Shown here: positions 1 to 10,561 of the stretch, piece after piece
How the letters are laid out: each line of letters begins with the position of its first letter
Numbering within the stretch: the stretch's first letter is position 1
The notes under the pieces: model-generated
Told to the model about the DNA's origin: nothing
Database searches by the model: none
What the model saw: only the letters and a program-made list of their open reading frames with translations
Program-made: the position numbers and the translations under genes
DNA from: Calliopum simillimum
Lineage: Eukaryota; Arthropoda; Insecta; Diptera; Lauxaniidae
DNA length: 64,000 nt
NCBI GenBank assembly: GCA_951812925.1
Contig: OX638370.1
Coordinates: 96,858,897-96,922,896, forward strand
Direction: 5' to 3'

Positions 1-268
1 TAAATGCAAGCTTTAAGCAAAAACTTGATAAAATCGGACAAGAGGGCGTGGCTCCTCCCATAAAAGCTTCAAAACGCTATTCTGAAAACACTTTTTCAGA
101 TAATCCAACCAAATTTCACTTAAATACTAAGAACTATAAATGCAAGCTCTGAGAAAAAACTGGGTGAATTCGGAGGGCGTGGCATCTCCCATATAAGCTA
201 AATTTTCAGAATACTGCTGTGTAGGATATTTAATATTTGGCCAGGCCAAAGGCAACACCCTTACTAGT
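1..268 (+). mobile_element. Helitron-like nonautonomous element, 3' end
   Basis: The stretch ends in CTAGT (264-268) followed by T, and 13 bases before that lies a 7 bp stem hairpin, TTTGGCC-A-GGCCAAA (236-250). A short hairpin just upstream of CTRRT is the classic Helitron 3' end. The body has repeated GGGCGTGGC...GCC blocks and TAAATGCAAGCT motifs, also seen inverted at 53242-54045. The 5' end lies outside the window. Known: nonautonomous Helitrons (DINE/INE type) are abundant in flies. Inferred: no coding capacity. Confidence 0.55.
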
Positions 269-2400
269 TTTTACTTAAAATGTGATCGACGGTCACGTTC
301 AACACCATCAAAAAGCTCATATTTATTACATTTTTGACGCATTGTTCTAAAGATTTAAGCATTTTTCGTCTTTGGTGGCCCATCGTAAAATGTTTCTTAG
401 AATATTTTTTGGAATACATTAACCCACTGTAGCCTAGTTTTTTAAAAAGGTGTCAAAAAGGCCCATGAAAACAGGGTATATATAATAGGTTAATGTTTTG
501 TAGCAAAATGTTTCTTTCGTCATGAACTTGGGACAAAGAATTTAACCCAAAATGTAGTTTTAGAGTTTTACAGTGAAAATACGTTATTTTTAGGAATTTT
601 AGCTAAAAAAAATATGTCGGCCCTATAGAAATGTAAAGTACAGTCAGTTTTTCAAGTTTTGGGATATTTGATGTTCATAAAATTAAATTTTGTTTTTCTG
701 TATGGATACCGTTGTTTTGCATCAATTTTTATGATAAAAATAACCAATTTTTAACAGAGATATGGCTAAATGGGTCTTCTTAATTTAAAGGCTATAATAT
801 TTTGGACCAGAAATACCAAATAACTCAAAAATAGATAAACTGACATAGTGCTTCTCACTTTTATAGGGACGATATGGTTTATGATAAGTTTGAGTTATTT
901 AGCTATTTTCTTAAAACATTTAAAATATCGTAAACTCGTAAAAGTTACTAAAATCAATACGAACTTTGACGGCTTCTCGAGTTTACGTAGTTTTCGAGGC
1001 GTTTTACATGTTAAAATGAATGCCCATTATTTTTTACATATTTTGATTCAAGACGAAAAATTTGAGACGTAGCGCAACTCGTTTTGAGCAGTTTTATTAA
1101 ATTATAAATTGTATAATTATACAAAATTTAAAATTGAAATATCATTTATGCATATGAAAACATTTCAAAAGTGATGTTTAATTCTATGTTGTGTTTTGCG
1201 TTCCAAAATACAGCACATTCATGCATGTGCACATAGAAAATTGTTCAAAAACATTGCAATCAAACGTATGACCGCAGTCTTGGCCACAGTGAACATTTTG
1301 AGCTGATGGTCAATGGGTTGGACAGTTAGCTGCTGGTTGCTTTGTCGCTTTTGGTCAATCATCATAAAAATAGTGGTGGTGAAAAACAACAACAACCTTA
1401 AAAGTACAGTACACAAAAAACAAGCTGATGACCTTAATGTTCAAATAAAAATGTTACCAACTTTAATTTGCGGGAAACTGTAACCAAAAACAACAAAAAA
1501 AACACAAATAATCAAAAAGCATCCAGACTGCCCTGTGTATTGTATGCTTTTACTGCAATGTTACAAATTTCCATTCTCCATTGCAACATTTTTGGGGCCT
1601 CTATTTTTGCAATAGTTTTTCGTATATCGCTTTGCTGTCAGCTGCTTTTAGACAGATTGCTTTTACACTGTGCTTTGTAGGTATTTTTGTTGCTGCTGCA
1701 AATGGCAACACTTGCCAGCATATGCTGCTTGCTATTTTTGAAATTTCCATTTCGTTTGATTGCACTTTATTTCCTTCATTTGCTTGTTGCATTTCCGCTT
1801 TTCATGATTATACTCATAATTGTTAGGCAGCTGTCTAATGTCAAAGTGTTGTAAGTTACGGCAAATTGGTGCATGTGCTAGCATTTTCAGAATATTTACA
1901 TTACTGTTGCGGAAACGTGGGCTATTTATGTTTTTTTTGAGTCATGCAAAATTTTTTCGCACTCTTATGTGAGAAAATCCAAAAAGAAAATAATGTGCAC
2001 TTCAATTTCATTTCACTTTTTAAATAAATTATTCAATTTATAGGGGCGATTCTCTGTTTTAGTTAATTTTTGATGAGGACATATGAGTATCGTATTAATT
2101 TATTCTGCTTTTGGCTGGATATTCCTACTTTTGGGAGATTTGTATACTAAAACATCCGTTTTTATTTGGAAAACTTGAGTTAAAAACTGAAAAAATAGTT
2201 AAATAACTATAGTTAAATTGTAAATAATTTAAAAATTATTTTCTAATTACCTAATTAATTATCCTGTCGAAAATCTTGATTTTTTTTTTAGATATGAAAA
2301 TCTGTTACGTCGTAAATGTGGTTGATTTTTCCTGTTTCTCGTTTAAAATTAGGATAAATGTACATTGTACCATCACACACTTTTGATTCCCTTTAGTATT
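269..2400. other. AT-rich non-coding stretch
   Basis: No supportable gene. The open frames are short, composition-driven and lack splice or promoter context. Scattered TTGTTG/CAACAA runs (about 1380-1560) and A/T homopolymers are typical of fly intergenic or intronic DNA. Confidence 0.6.
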
Positions 2401-2429
2401 GATTTTAAACATTTTTTTGTATTAAATTT

Positions 2430-2695
2430 AGATTTTTTTCCAAAAAAAAATTAAATTTATTCCAAAAAAAGTATGAAATTTATTCCAAAAAAGTATGAAA
2501 TTTATTCCAAAAAAGTATGAAATTTATTCCAAAAAAGTATGAAATTTATTCCAAAAAAGTATGAAATTTATTCCAAAAAAGTATGAAATTTATTCCAAAA
2601 AAGTATGAAATTTATTCCAAAAAAGTATGAAATTTATTCCAAAAAAAGTATGAAATTTATTCCAAAATAGTTTAAAATTAATACTTTTTTGTTGC
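2430..2695. repeat. 22 bp tandem repeat, about 10 copies
   Basis: A 22 bp unit reading AAAAAAGTATGAAATTTATT plus CC is repeated almost without change. Slightly longer A runs occur in the first and last copies, and degenerate half units lie at both ends. It is a minisatellite with no reading frame of interest. Confidence 0.95.
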
Positions 2696-3985
2696 ATTGT
2701 TCTATATAAATACTTTTTGGATTTAAAATTAAGCTAAAAATGCAGTAAAAATAGGATAGAGGCTACAAAAAATACTAATGCACGGTTACTACAAGCACGA
2801 AACTAGTTAAAAAGGGATGCAGTAGAAGCCAGTTTGATATCCAGTTGTAGTCAGTCTGTAGACGCAAATAAATTTGAATTGTGAGGAAAACAAATTTTAA
2901 TTTTTTGTTTTGGAAATAATTTTTGTGTTTTGTGTCAAAATAAATATGTAACTAATCACAAAATATAGCAATTGTTGATTCAAGCAATGAACAAATGGAA
3001 GGTAACTTCTCCGTGTAAGGATATAAAACTTTATGTGATTATTCACCAATTTTTATTTCAGAAAGTTAAAGGAGTACAAAGACTTCTTCCAATTAATTTT
3101 AGGTATAGTTGAAATCAAACATTTTTCAAAAATCTTAAGGTATTAATACACAAATTTCTATTTCAACTTCCAGTTGCAATTAATTCAACGACTTCTTCTG
3201 ATCCTAAAGATTTACTTCGTTAATCGTTGCAGGCTGCAAAGAAGAGACACTTTAGGACGATTTTTAAAGACCAGCAATGCCAGAACAAAGCCAGAATAAA
3301 TATGTATGTACTTTTTTACTATAAATATATGAATTATAAATACATATAAACTTAAAAACAGTCAATTTTAGATAAAATTAATATATTTAGTATGTCAAAA
3401 TTTCATAAAATACCCTAATAATTAAATCAATGGCTCTTAATTTGTTAATATTATAATCTCATCACTTATTATGAACGAAATTTAACTTTATTAACTTTTG
3501 ATAATACAAATTGTAATGAAGAAAAAATAATTATTTTGAGATATCCCTGGTTTTTCACTATATACGTTTATTACTATAGAAGGACTACATACAAAACAAT
3601 GGGTTCAAGACCAGTAATAAGTGACCACTTCCATTCCATAACTAGCCCTGGACTGGTGTAAAAGTACTGCGGAAGGGGTCAGTTGAAATTTCGAAGGACA
3701 TCAACACAGAAAAAAGAATAGTTGCTTATATGAAAAAGGGTTTGAAGTCGGACTAGTACTGTTTGGCAGGGGACTAGTTCATGAACTACTTCTAAACTAA
3801 TGCTTTTGCCTGCAGGGATCGAGAGCTTTTGCCATTTATATTAAAAAAGTAAAAGCGAAAAATCTATTTTTCTATTAAATATCAGATATAGAGGCGATCC
3901 CAGTATTTTTGGGTCCCACTAGTTTTGAATATCAAAAATTCCTTTTAAATGGTGTACTACTGTCTAAAGTTTACTAATTGTTGCA
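2696..3985. other. Non-coding stretch with weak exon-like pieces
   Basis: No supportable gene. Around 2987-3240 there are short exon-like pieces with AG/GT borders (for example ATGAACAAATGGAAG before GTAACT at 2987-3001), but the phases do not join into an open frame, so I do not call a gene. The segment near 3750-3820 has CTGCAGG text similar to the repeat at 39065-39203. Confidence 0.4.
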
Positions 3986-3989
3986 TAGG

Positions 3990-4240
3990 TAACTGTCATT
4001 ATTGAAATATTGTCCATCGGCACAGGAGCTCTGAAGAGGTCAAAACCGCTGTACCATGCCTGTCCTTGGCGACAAATTAAGTTTGCTTAAGACATTACTA
4101 TTGAACTAGCTCAAGAAATTGAGAAGCTTCCCAAACACGCTTTTGAGAACTGTTTTGGATAAGTGGATTTATGGGCTGAAGAATGCATTGAAATGAATGG
4201 CGATTATATAGGGAAGATAAAAACGGATGAAGATCGAAAC
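3990..4240 (+). pseudogene. Possible degenerate transposase fragment
   Basis: The frame near 4130-4230 reads like a decayed C-terminal transposase end (WAEECIEMNGDYIGKI), reminiscent in style of Tc1/mariner C-termini. It is followed by poly(A) runs at 4247-4262 and 4303-4326. It is short and no catalytic residue can be placed, so the family call is only a suggestion. Confidence 0.3.
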
Positions 4241-4362
4241 TGAATAATAAAAAAAAAAAAAACAAAGCGAACTTTTGTTAGTTCCTCCGTACACTTTTGT
4301 TGAAAAAAAAAAAAAAAAAAAAAAAACATTTCGTTCTCAAACTTTGATCAGTTCGTCTCTAA

Positions 4363-4445
4363 TTTGACTTATCAGCCTTTGACTTATCCGCCTTTGACTT
4401 ATCCGCCTTTGACTTATCCGCCTTTGACTAATCAATTCTTGACGA
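4363..4445. repeat. 15 bp tandem repeat, 4-5 copies
   Basis: The unit TTTGACTTATCCGCC is repeated, with the first copy (CAG for CCG) and the last copy (ACTAATC) degenerate. Confidence 0.9.
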
Positions 4446-4894
4446 AGGTGAACGTTGTACGGTGTCAAGAGGTCGACTTCTGTGACGAAAGAAAATAGTC
4501 ATTGTGGACTGTCAGGTATCACAGAATCTGAATGCCAAGTCGTCATACGAAATTTTTCTGTTCGTTTAAAAAAATGCCATCAGTGTGCTGGAAACTTAGC
4601 CAGACGTGAGTGATATGCTGCGACAAGGATTTGAATTCACCATAAAAGACACAACTGAAATGAGTTTTTTTGTTTTGTGTACAAGCACAAAAGTTGTATT
4701 TTAAGCAAAGACTTTTTTATAAAGAACTTTGCCGCAGAGAATATTCAATTTGTTACGCAAAACGTAGTATACATACATATACCTGCTTGTTCATTATTTT
4801 CATACATATACGGTTTTTATTATTTAAAGTAACCGCTGAAATTATTTTTTGCGTTAGGTTTTTTTTTTCTGATGCAATTAGTTTTCGGCATCTT

Positions 4895-4932
4895 TTGCGA
4901 ATTTTTCACACCAATAAATTTCTTTTATCATT
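4895..4932 (+). promoter_or_regulatory. Candidate upstream sites of the peptide gene
   Basis: About 25-60 bp upstream of the TATA box there is TTATCA (a GATA-factor type site, near 4925) and GCGAATTTTTC (near 4898), which only loosely resembles a kappa-B site. Immune peptide promoters of flies often pair GATA and kappa-B sites. Here the second is weak, so immune control is a guess. Confidence 0.25.
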
Positions 4933-4956
4933 CCGCCATCGACTGTTTGATTTCTG

Positions 4957-4965
4957 TATAAAAAG
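4957..4965 (+). promoter_or_regulatory. TATA box (TATAAAAAG)
   Basis: A strong TATA element lies about 60 bp before the ATG at 5018. A start near 4987-4990 (CATCAAGT, with an Inr-like TCA) would be about 30 bp downstream, giving a roughly 30 nt leader. This supports the ATG at 5018 rather than the long upstream extension of the same frame. Confidence 0.7.
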
Positions 4966-5017
4966 GCCTCACAAGCACGTTTTTGCCATCAAGTCAAGTT
5001 TTCCCGTAGAACTCAAC

Positions 5018-5197
5018 ATGAAGCTCATCTACTTACTGGCGATTACAGTTGCGGCTCTCGCTTTTCTAACTATCGGTTTGGTAGAAGCAAGGTCCATTGA
5101 ATTTTTGAATGATGATCATACAGGCAATCCACGAAGCAACCCCAGGCTCCCTCCAGGGGCTCCATTCAGAGGCAAAATTAAGAAGAAGACCTATTAA
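5018..5197 (+). CDS. Small secreted proline-rich basic peptide (antimicrobial-like)
   Basis: The product has 59 residues. Residues 1-24 form a signal peptide with a hydrophobic core (LLAITVAALAFLTIGLV) and a likely cut after VEA. The remainder is a short acidic stretch (EFLNDDHT) followed by a proline/arginine/lysine-rich segment, GNPRSNPRLPPGAPF, and a basic end, RGKIKKKTY. This layout fits dipteran proline-rich antimicrobial peptides, but I do not recognise a named family. The ATG at 5018 is chosen because it starts the signal peptide and sits correctly after the TATA box; the same frame stays open upstream to 4670, but that part is promoter. A poly(A) signal follows at 5360. Odd point: the 3' region, in another frame, encodes an acidic domain resembling the second copy at 5465, so this gene may have lost its C-terminal half by frameshift around the AAGAAGAAG at 5180-5188. 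Confidence 0.7.
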   Translation: MKLIYLLAITVAALAFLTIGLVEARSIEFLNDDHTGNPRSNPRLPPGAPFRGKIKKKTY

Positions 5198-5316
5198 TTG
5201 AATCATATATAGATGATGCTGCAGCTGCTGATGATGCAACTTTTCAAGATGAAAGTGAGGCACAATCTGCAGATGATGTATTTGATAATGTAGCTGTTAA
5301 GCCAATGCGAGTTTAA
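5182..5316 (+). pseudogene. Out-of-frame acidic tail of the peptide gene
   Basis: In the -1 frame relative to the peptide, a 44-codon open frame runs from 5182 to TAA at 5314. It is rich in Ala, Asp and Glu and contains DDATFQDESEAQSADDVFDN. The second copy at 5465-5704 has the matching block DNAAFEDKSEAPAADGVFDN in its only coding frame, so protein-level similarity lies outside the current frame of the first gene. The simplest reading is that an ancestral precursor had a signal peptide, a proline-rich peptide and an acidic propeptide, and a small indel separated them. A sequencing error at the GAA/AAG run would look the same. Confidence 0.6.
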
Positions 5317-5359
5317 AATCTATCGCTATAGCAAAAATGCAGATACCCGGATTAAGCAA

Positions 5360-5365
5360 AATAAA
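5360..5365 (+). terminator. Poly(A) signal AATAAA
   Basis: A canonical hexamer 163 bp after the peptide stop codon and 44 bp after the acidic tail, consistent with one short transcript covering both. Confidence 0.5.
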
Positions 5366-5464
5366 AAAACATAATTGAATTTATAATCTATGAATGTTTA
5401 TTTATAAAAGATGTGCTAAGTACTTTACGAAAGATTAACAAATTATATTACGAATATTTTAAAA

Positions 5465-5704
5465 ACACGTCCGAGCGACGTGAAAGCAAAAACATGGAGG
5501 AGCCTCAATCCAGCAGACGAACCTGTTAACCCAGAACTAGATGAAGCAGCTGCAGATAATGCAGCTTTTGAAGACAAAAGTGAGGCTCCAGCTGCAGATG
5601 GTGTATTTGATAATGTAGCAGGGTAGTTCTATGATAACTCGCGTTATAAAAAGAACATTTTTGAAGAGTTTAGTGCAGCTTTTGATGCTCATCATTTGGA
5701 TTAA
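5465..5704 (+). pseudogene. Second, degenerate copy of the peptide precursor (acidic domain)
   Basis: A single frame runs from 5465 to TAA at 5702, broken once by TAG at 5624. The first part has RPSDVKAKTWRSLNPADEP, then an Ala/Asp/Glu-rich block ending DGVFDNVAG. After the TAG the frame continues with FYDNSRYKKNIFEEF and ends HHLD. The acidic block aligns with the out-of-frame tail of the first gene. No signal peptide or start codon precedes it, so it is 5'-truncated, or an exon whose acceptor I cannot see. AATAAA at 5707-5712 sits just after the last stop, supporting the distal stop as the original end. Confidence 0.55.
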
Positions 5705-5706
5705 CT

Positions 5707-5712
5707 AATAAA
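5707..5712 (+). terminator. Poly(A) signal AATAAA
   Basis: Lies two bases after the distal stop of the second peptide-gene copy. Confidence 0.45.
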
Positions 5713-6440
5713 ATTGGATTCTTTATAAACATAATACATTGTTCGTTTTACAGATAAGTTAAAATTTTCAGTGATAACGTAATATTTATCCAATAGAATA
5801 GTAAATTGTGCTGGTAACTCTCGCTATCATTTTTGGACAACATGTTCAGAGAGCATAAATAGCTCTCGCAAGTTTCTGCGATACTTTTTGAGTAAATTTC
5901 TTTACAATAGACCTAAATAGAAGCAGCAGCACCACATTTCAATCAATTAAGTATAACTTGACCTATAGCATACATATGGACATTACCATGATGTCGAACG
6001 TGACCGTTTGAAGTAATAAAAAAAAGTTAAAATCATGCGGATTTTTATGTTGATAATAGGCTTAACTTAAAGCTTTTAATTAGCCCTATAATTGGTGCTA
6101 AGGTTGATTCTGTGCAATTTTTCGTTTTCAAGATAGTTGTAAAAAACCAAGGCATTCGCACGGGACAAAAGCAGAAGTGTTTTCCGCGGCCAACAATTTA
6201 AACGATGATTTTAGGAAAACCCAAGGCAATATTTTAATGTGACTAATTTTAGAATGTTGTGCATTGATGTCTCTTAAAAATATTTTCGCTTTTACCCAAA
6301 ATTAAATTGATTTATACTATTTTTTTTTAATCACGGTCACACGGGACCTGTCACATGGGACATTTTTTTCCACTATACAAATTTTGAATTGAAAATCTTA
6401 CAAATAACCAGAATTTTCACCTTATCTTGCAAAGTTGACG
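5713..6440. other. AT-rich non-coding stretch
   Basis: No gene seen. It contains ordinary AT-rich sequence with short homopolymers. Confidence 0.6.
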
Positions 6441-6449
6441 TGGCATCAT

Positions 6450-6800
6450 CAATTTTTGTAAAGGATGTATTTGTCCCGATCCATTTTACGTATGTACCAA
6501 ATCTCATAAGTGATGAATAGTGATGAAAAGGGGCGTGGCATCGCCCATTTACCCAGTAAACATTATTTTTCCCGACGCGCTGTACACATTTATCAAATCT
6601 TATTCATGTGCGTTAATATTTTCAGAGATTTGATGGAAATGATTTTTGTGGGGGGCATGGTACCGCCATTTTTCTCAGTACACAGTGTTTGTCATGGTGC
6701 TTTTTACATGTGTACCAAATCTAATCCATGTGCGTTAAATAGTTTCAGAATTACAATGATTCAATATTTTTACTCATGGTTTGGATGCTGATACCTCAAA
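6450..6800. repeat. Degenerate repeats with GGGCGTGGC...GCCC blocks
   Basis: Three imperfect units carry TACCAAATCT(C/A)AT and ATGTGCGTTAA motifs (near 6496, 6592 and 6713) and palindromic GGCGTGGCATCGCCC or GGCATGGTACCGCC blocks. The style matches the Helitron-like element ends and the 41.5 kb tandem units. The 93-codon frame spanning it is not supported as a gene. Confidence 0.5.
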
Positions 6801-6889
6801 TTCGATACAAATTAGGATTCTTTAGTAATTTTTGAGTGATTTAAGCTGCTCTACGATAAAACTAAACTTTAACTCTTTCGAGACCAACG

Positions 6890-7110
6890 GGACATATAAT
6901 ATATGACATATATATATGACATATATATAGGACATATTATGTCCTATTAGAGTTTTTTTCTGCTAGACACACATTATCTTATCGATTGTAGCTAGACGGA
7001 TACTTATCGATAGAGAATAGATATATATTTTCTAATGTGTCAGATAATCAGAGCTTTATAACCTCAGGACCTCATAAGGTCATCCCAATGCCCAATGCCT
7101 CATAAGGTCA
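6890..7110. repeat. Short AT and CTCATAAGGTCAT repeats
   Basis: TGACATATATA-type repeats occupy 6896-6945. CTCATAAGGTCATC.CAATGCC is repeated at about 7070-7120. Confidence 0.6.
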
Positions 7111-7230
7111 TCTCAATGCCAAATTATTGTGTTTGCTTACAACTCATTTTCAGTAAATTTTATGCCGAGAGGTCCGGAAAGGGTTATGAGTGCTAAGAGC
7201 GTTATTTAAAATTCTAGCGTTAAGACTAAG

Positions 7231-7438
7231 GTGGAGTACAACGTTCGATGCAATTTAGAAAATAAGTCCTTTCTACATTGCGCTCCACATTTGATTGTGG
7301 AGTACAACGTTCGATGCAATTTAGAAAATATGTCTTTTCTACATTGCGCTCCACATTTGATTGTGGAGTACAACGTTCGATGCAATTTAGAAAATAAGTC
7401 CTTTCTACATTGCGCTCCACATTTGATTGTGGAAAAAA
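7231..7438. repeat. 66 bp tandem repeat, 3 full copies
   Basis: Copies start at 7231, 7297 and 7363, with a partial fourth at 7429. Each begins GTGGAGTACAACGTTCGATG and ends GCTCCACATTTGATT, so GTGGAG/CTCCAC and TGCAAT/ATTGC can pair as a hairpin. The unit is 22 codons long, so open frames of 64 to 71 codons appear on both strands; these are a by-product of the repeat. Confidence 0.95.
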
Positions 7439-7439
7439 A

Positions 7440-8660
7440 TATTTAGATTTGATTAATGGCCGCTATAAAACCGAGTTATGTTTGAACAAAAATGTATAAA
7501 GAAAAATTGATTTTAACACAAAATATCTAAAATTTTATAAAGCAACAATAAAGTTTATTTAAAAATCCTAACTATAAAGCTAAAAAATCGATGTAGATGT
7601 GTTTCATGCATATAAAGGTATCACTTTAATAGGTTAAACAAAAACGAAAAGTCTAGTACCAACCAGTGTTACCCTTGTTACTTGAAAATTTATTTTGCAT
7701 ATGCTTTGTTTGTTCCTGTCTGTTTTTCTTTTCTTCCTTTTTTTTTTCTGTGCATACACACTTGTCAATGGCAATGGCAACATTGTCAACTGTCAATCTA
7801 AGTACAGAGATGTTTTTTGTTGTAATTTTTTTGTTTACGTGTCAGTGCATTGAACTGTAATAAAGTAGTTAGTAAGTAAAAAAGAAAGAAAGATGCATTT
7901 AGAAGAGTAAAGAGAGAACACATTTGCAGGAATTGTGCTGCTGCAATTGGGGTTCACTTGAAAAATGGAAAGCTGCTCCAAATTTAAGTGTAGCTTATGC
8001 AGGAACAAAAACATGATGTTATCAAATGCTGCCTTGTACCGCACACAAAGCATGTGACATATGAGTAAAAGTATGCATAACACAACAAGAGCGACGAGCA
8101 GCAAGCCGGATCAGTTCCAACAACAACAACAACAACAAACACCACCAGGATTTACGACAACGGCAACAGAATACAACGCTGACGTAACAACGTCGTAAGC
8201 ATTCATAAATCAGCATACAAATTTTTTGGTACTATGGTGATTTGTTTTGCTGGTACGGGGAACGTTGCTGCTAAGGTTTGTATACAGGATTTTTTTTTTT
8301 TTTTTTCGTACTTTTTGTCAATACCAAAGTGGATACCTTTGGCATGCTGCTGCACTTGAACACGACTTTCTTTTGGAGTGGAGTTGACAAAAGTAAGGAA
8401 AAAATAAAATTTGGTTTCTCGGCTTTGTTCCACAATTTGCCACTAAAAGTAGCAAACTTGTAGAAGAGAAAGAAGATTGTTTTATTTCTTTTTAAAAAGT
8501 TTTTATTCCAAAAATAACTACTTTTGATGTAAAAATAAAATATGCAACTGTTGAATATAATTTGAGTATTTGGTTGCTTACCATAAAAAATACAAAAGAA
8601 AAAAGCCACAAGAATGATTTTTATCAAAAAGGACACCTCTAGTATAAAAAATGTTGATAA
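7440..8660. other. Non-coding stretch
   Basis: No gene seen. It has CAACAA and GAAAGAAAG runs and a poly(T) tract at 8290-8306. The frames on both strands here are low-complexity or mutually overlapping. Confidence 0.55.
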
Positions 8661-8664
8661 TTTT

Positions 8665-8886
8665 GCACCACACTATACGTATTCACAAAAAGAGATTCTG
8701 CCTCAATTCCGATGCTACCTAGCAATATGATATCTTTGAAGTTTTTACTCAAATAAAGGTATTCTTTGATTTTACAATGGTTATATTAATGGCTGATAAG
8801 AAGAGACACTAGATATACAACTTCAATTGTTTATATATAAACATGACGTATGAGTGATATTCGCACACGAAAACAAAACCGTGTCT
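8665..8886 (+). repeat. ~210 bp dispersed repeat, copy 1 (TGACGTATGAGTG family)
   Basis: Shares CCTCAATTCCGATGCTAC, ATGATATCTTTGAAG and TGACGTATGAGTGA with 9675-9890. The core motif is at 8844-8857. Confidence 0.8.
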
Positions 8887-8889
8887 CAA

Positions 8890-9490
8890 TCGTTTTTTTT
8901 TTTATCGCTCAGTATTGGAATTAGAATAGGAAAAGAGTTGGTATCCAGGCTGCGATGGCATTCTAAGGCCTACTAACCCTGAATGCCAATATGTTCCCTG
9001 GGGGTACGGCACCAACTTCAGTAGATTAGAGGAATACGCAATAAAAAAGTAACGATGTCTGTGTCTTGTTAGACAGTCACAGCCACATAGAACATTTTCT
9101 GCTGTTTAATCTTCTACATTACAGATTCTACAGAACTCATCATGGGTCCATGTAAGAGAACTGCTTCCTTGCTAAGCAATGTCCCGTGAGAAATTCTGCA
9201 ACAGTCCGTATAACTATTTTGTTCTTTATTTGGAAAAACTTGGCATGAATGCTTTTGATTGACTGTGACCTAGGGTGTTGTCGCAGTCTACTTGAACTTT
9301 TCTGTCCAGCCAATTTTTTAGGTTTAATTCAATAAAACTCAAATGTGGGCCGCAGAATGGAGAAGGGGCAAGCTAACTGTTTTAATGACCCTTTCATAGC
9401 GAGCTCATCTGCAGTTTTATTACATTCACATCCATTGTGTCCAGATACTCAAATAAGCTCAACTTAAAAACATTCCTACTAAGCTGCGTA
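8890..9490 (-). mobile_element. Non-LTR retrotransposon relic (RNase H and C-terminal zinc-finger end)
   Basis: On the minus strand, 9400-9470 encodes a decayed RNase H segment (WVSGHNGCECNKTADELA), the block expected of the RNase H domain in I/R1-type elements. Further downstream on that strand come LTGHCLARKQ, DEFCRIC near 9121-9141 and LCGC...LTRHRHRY, matching the C-terminal cysteine/histidine region of such polyproteins. A poly(T) tract at 8894-8904 would be the poly(A) tail. The copy is 5'-truncated and broken by stops and frameshifts. Confidence 0.65.
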
Positions 9491-9674
9491 GGCTAAGGAA
9501 CAACGTGAAAAAGAGAAGTGAGTCGGATTTTCTGGCAAGGCAATTGAGAGTTTAGTGGTCAAAGTACTAACACATGTTACTTCCAAATATATTTAAGGAT
9601 ACATGCGTAAAACCATAAAGACGACATTCACGCTTTGAGTTTCAAATTCTCAATAATACTTGTTGATGGTTTTG

Positions 9675-9890
9675 GAACACATCATACGAATTCACAAAAC
9701 GCTCATGTACCTCAATTCCGATGCTACGTAGCAGCATGATATCTTTGAAGATTTTGCTCAAATTGTACTACTCTTTGAATTTATGTTGGTTAGGTTTATG
9801 GCTGTGAAATAAAGGCACTAAATTTACAATTTATATTTTTATATGTATACTTGACGTATGAGTGACATTTACATACGAGAAAAAACAGTC
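9675..9890 (+). repeat. ~210 bp dispersed repeat, copy 2
   Basis: Second copy of the 8665-8886 repeat in the same orientation, about 1010 bp further on. Core motif TTGACGTATGAGTGACATT at 9851-9869. The LINE relic lies between the two copies. Confidence 0.8.
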
Positions 9891-10560
9891 GAAATTTTTG
9901 GTATATTTTTAAAAATGCGCTTGCTTACAGATTGTCAAAATTTTAAAAGAAAGGGACTGCAGCGCTCATTTATTGTCAAAATAAAATATTAGATATTTAG
10001 GCAGGATGATAGGGCTTAAGGGGCAAAAATAAAAACGCTTTCAAAACAGGTCGCTCGTATTTCTTATCGGAGACATAAGCATCGGAAGTTGCGGTGCAAT
10101 TGGATTCACCTTACTCAACTACCATAATAGATGTGTGGGGGAAAAAAGTAACCCTTACGACCATAGAGACATATACGTCCCAGAAAATTCCAAAAAAAGT
10201 CAATATTTTTCTGGTTTTTATTTTAAAATATATCAAGGTCCTCAATAGACCATTCTAAATAACTTAAATGATTGCATAAGGTCCCATCCTGAAAGGGTTA
10301 ACTCTGCCAACATTTTACTTTAAAGCTATTTCCACATAAATACAAGAATTAACTAAAAATTTCGCATTTAATTTCATTTTTAATTAACGTGCGCTGCATA
10401 AACCAACCACAAGAAGGACATGCGAAAGTGAAAAACTTTTTCGCACTCTCCTTAAAAGACAAATAAAGTTAATGAGTATTTGCTTAAAGCAAGAATATCA
10501 GCAAAAAAAAATACTGAATACTTCAGCTTCTGCAGTCGACAACATAAGAGTCAAGCTGTA
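9891..10560. other. AT-rich non-coding stretch
   Basis: No gene seen. Two overlapping frames on opposite strands after 10480 are shadows of each other or of the coding-like frame at 10562. Confidence 0.5.
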
Positions 10561-10561
10561 G

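Noticed and set aside
2987..3300. Small three-exon gene with GT/AG borders
   Set aside because: The phases do not join: the third piece would start out of frame and meets a stop at once in the joined frame.
4670..5017. N-terminal extension of the peptide frame (175 codons in total)
   Set aside because: It spans the TATA box and the presumed start of transcription; the real start is the signal-peptide ATG at 5018.
7226..7446. Repetitive frames on both strands as peptide genes
   Set aside because: Explained by a 66 bp tandem repeat whose length is a multiple of three.
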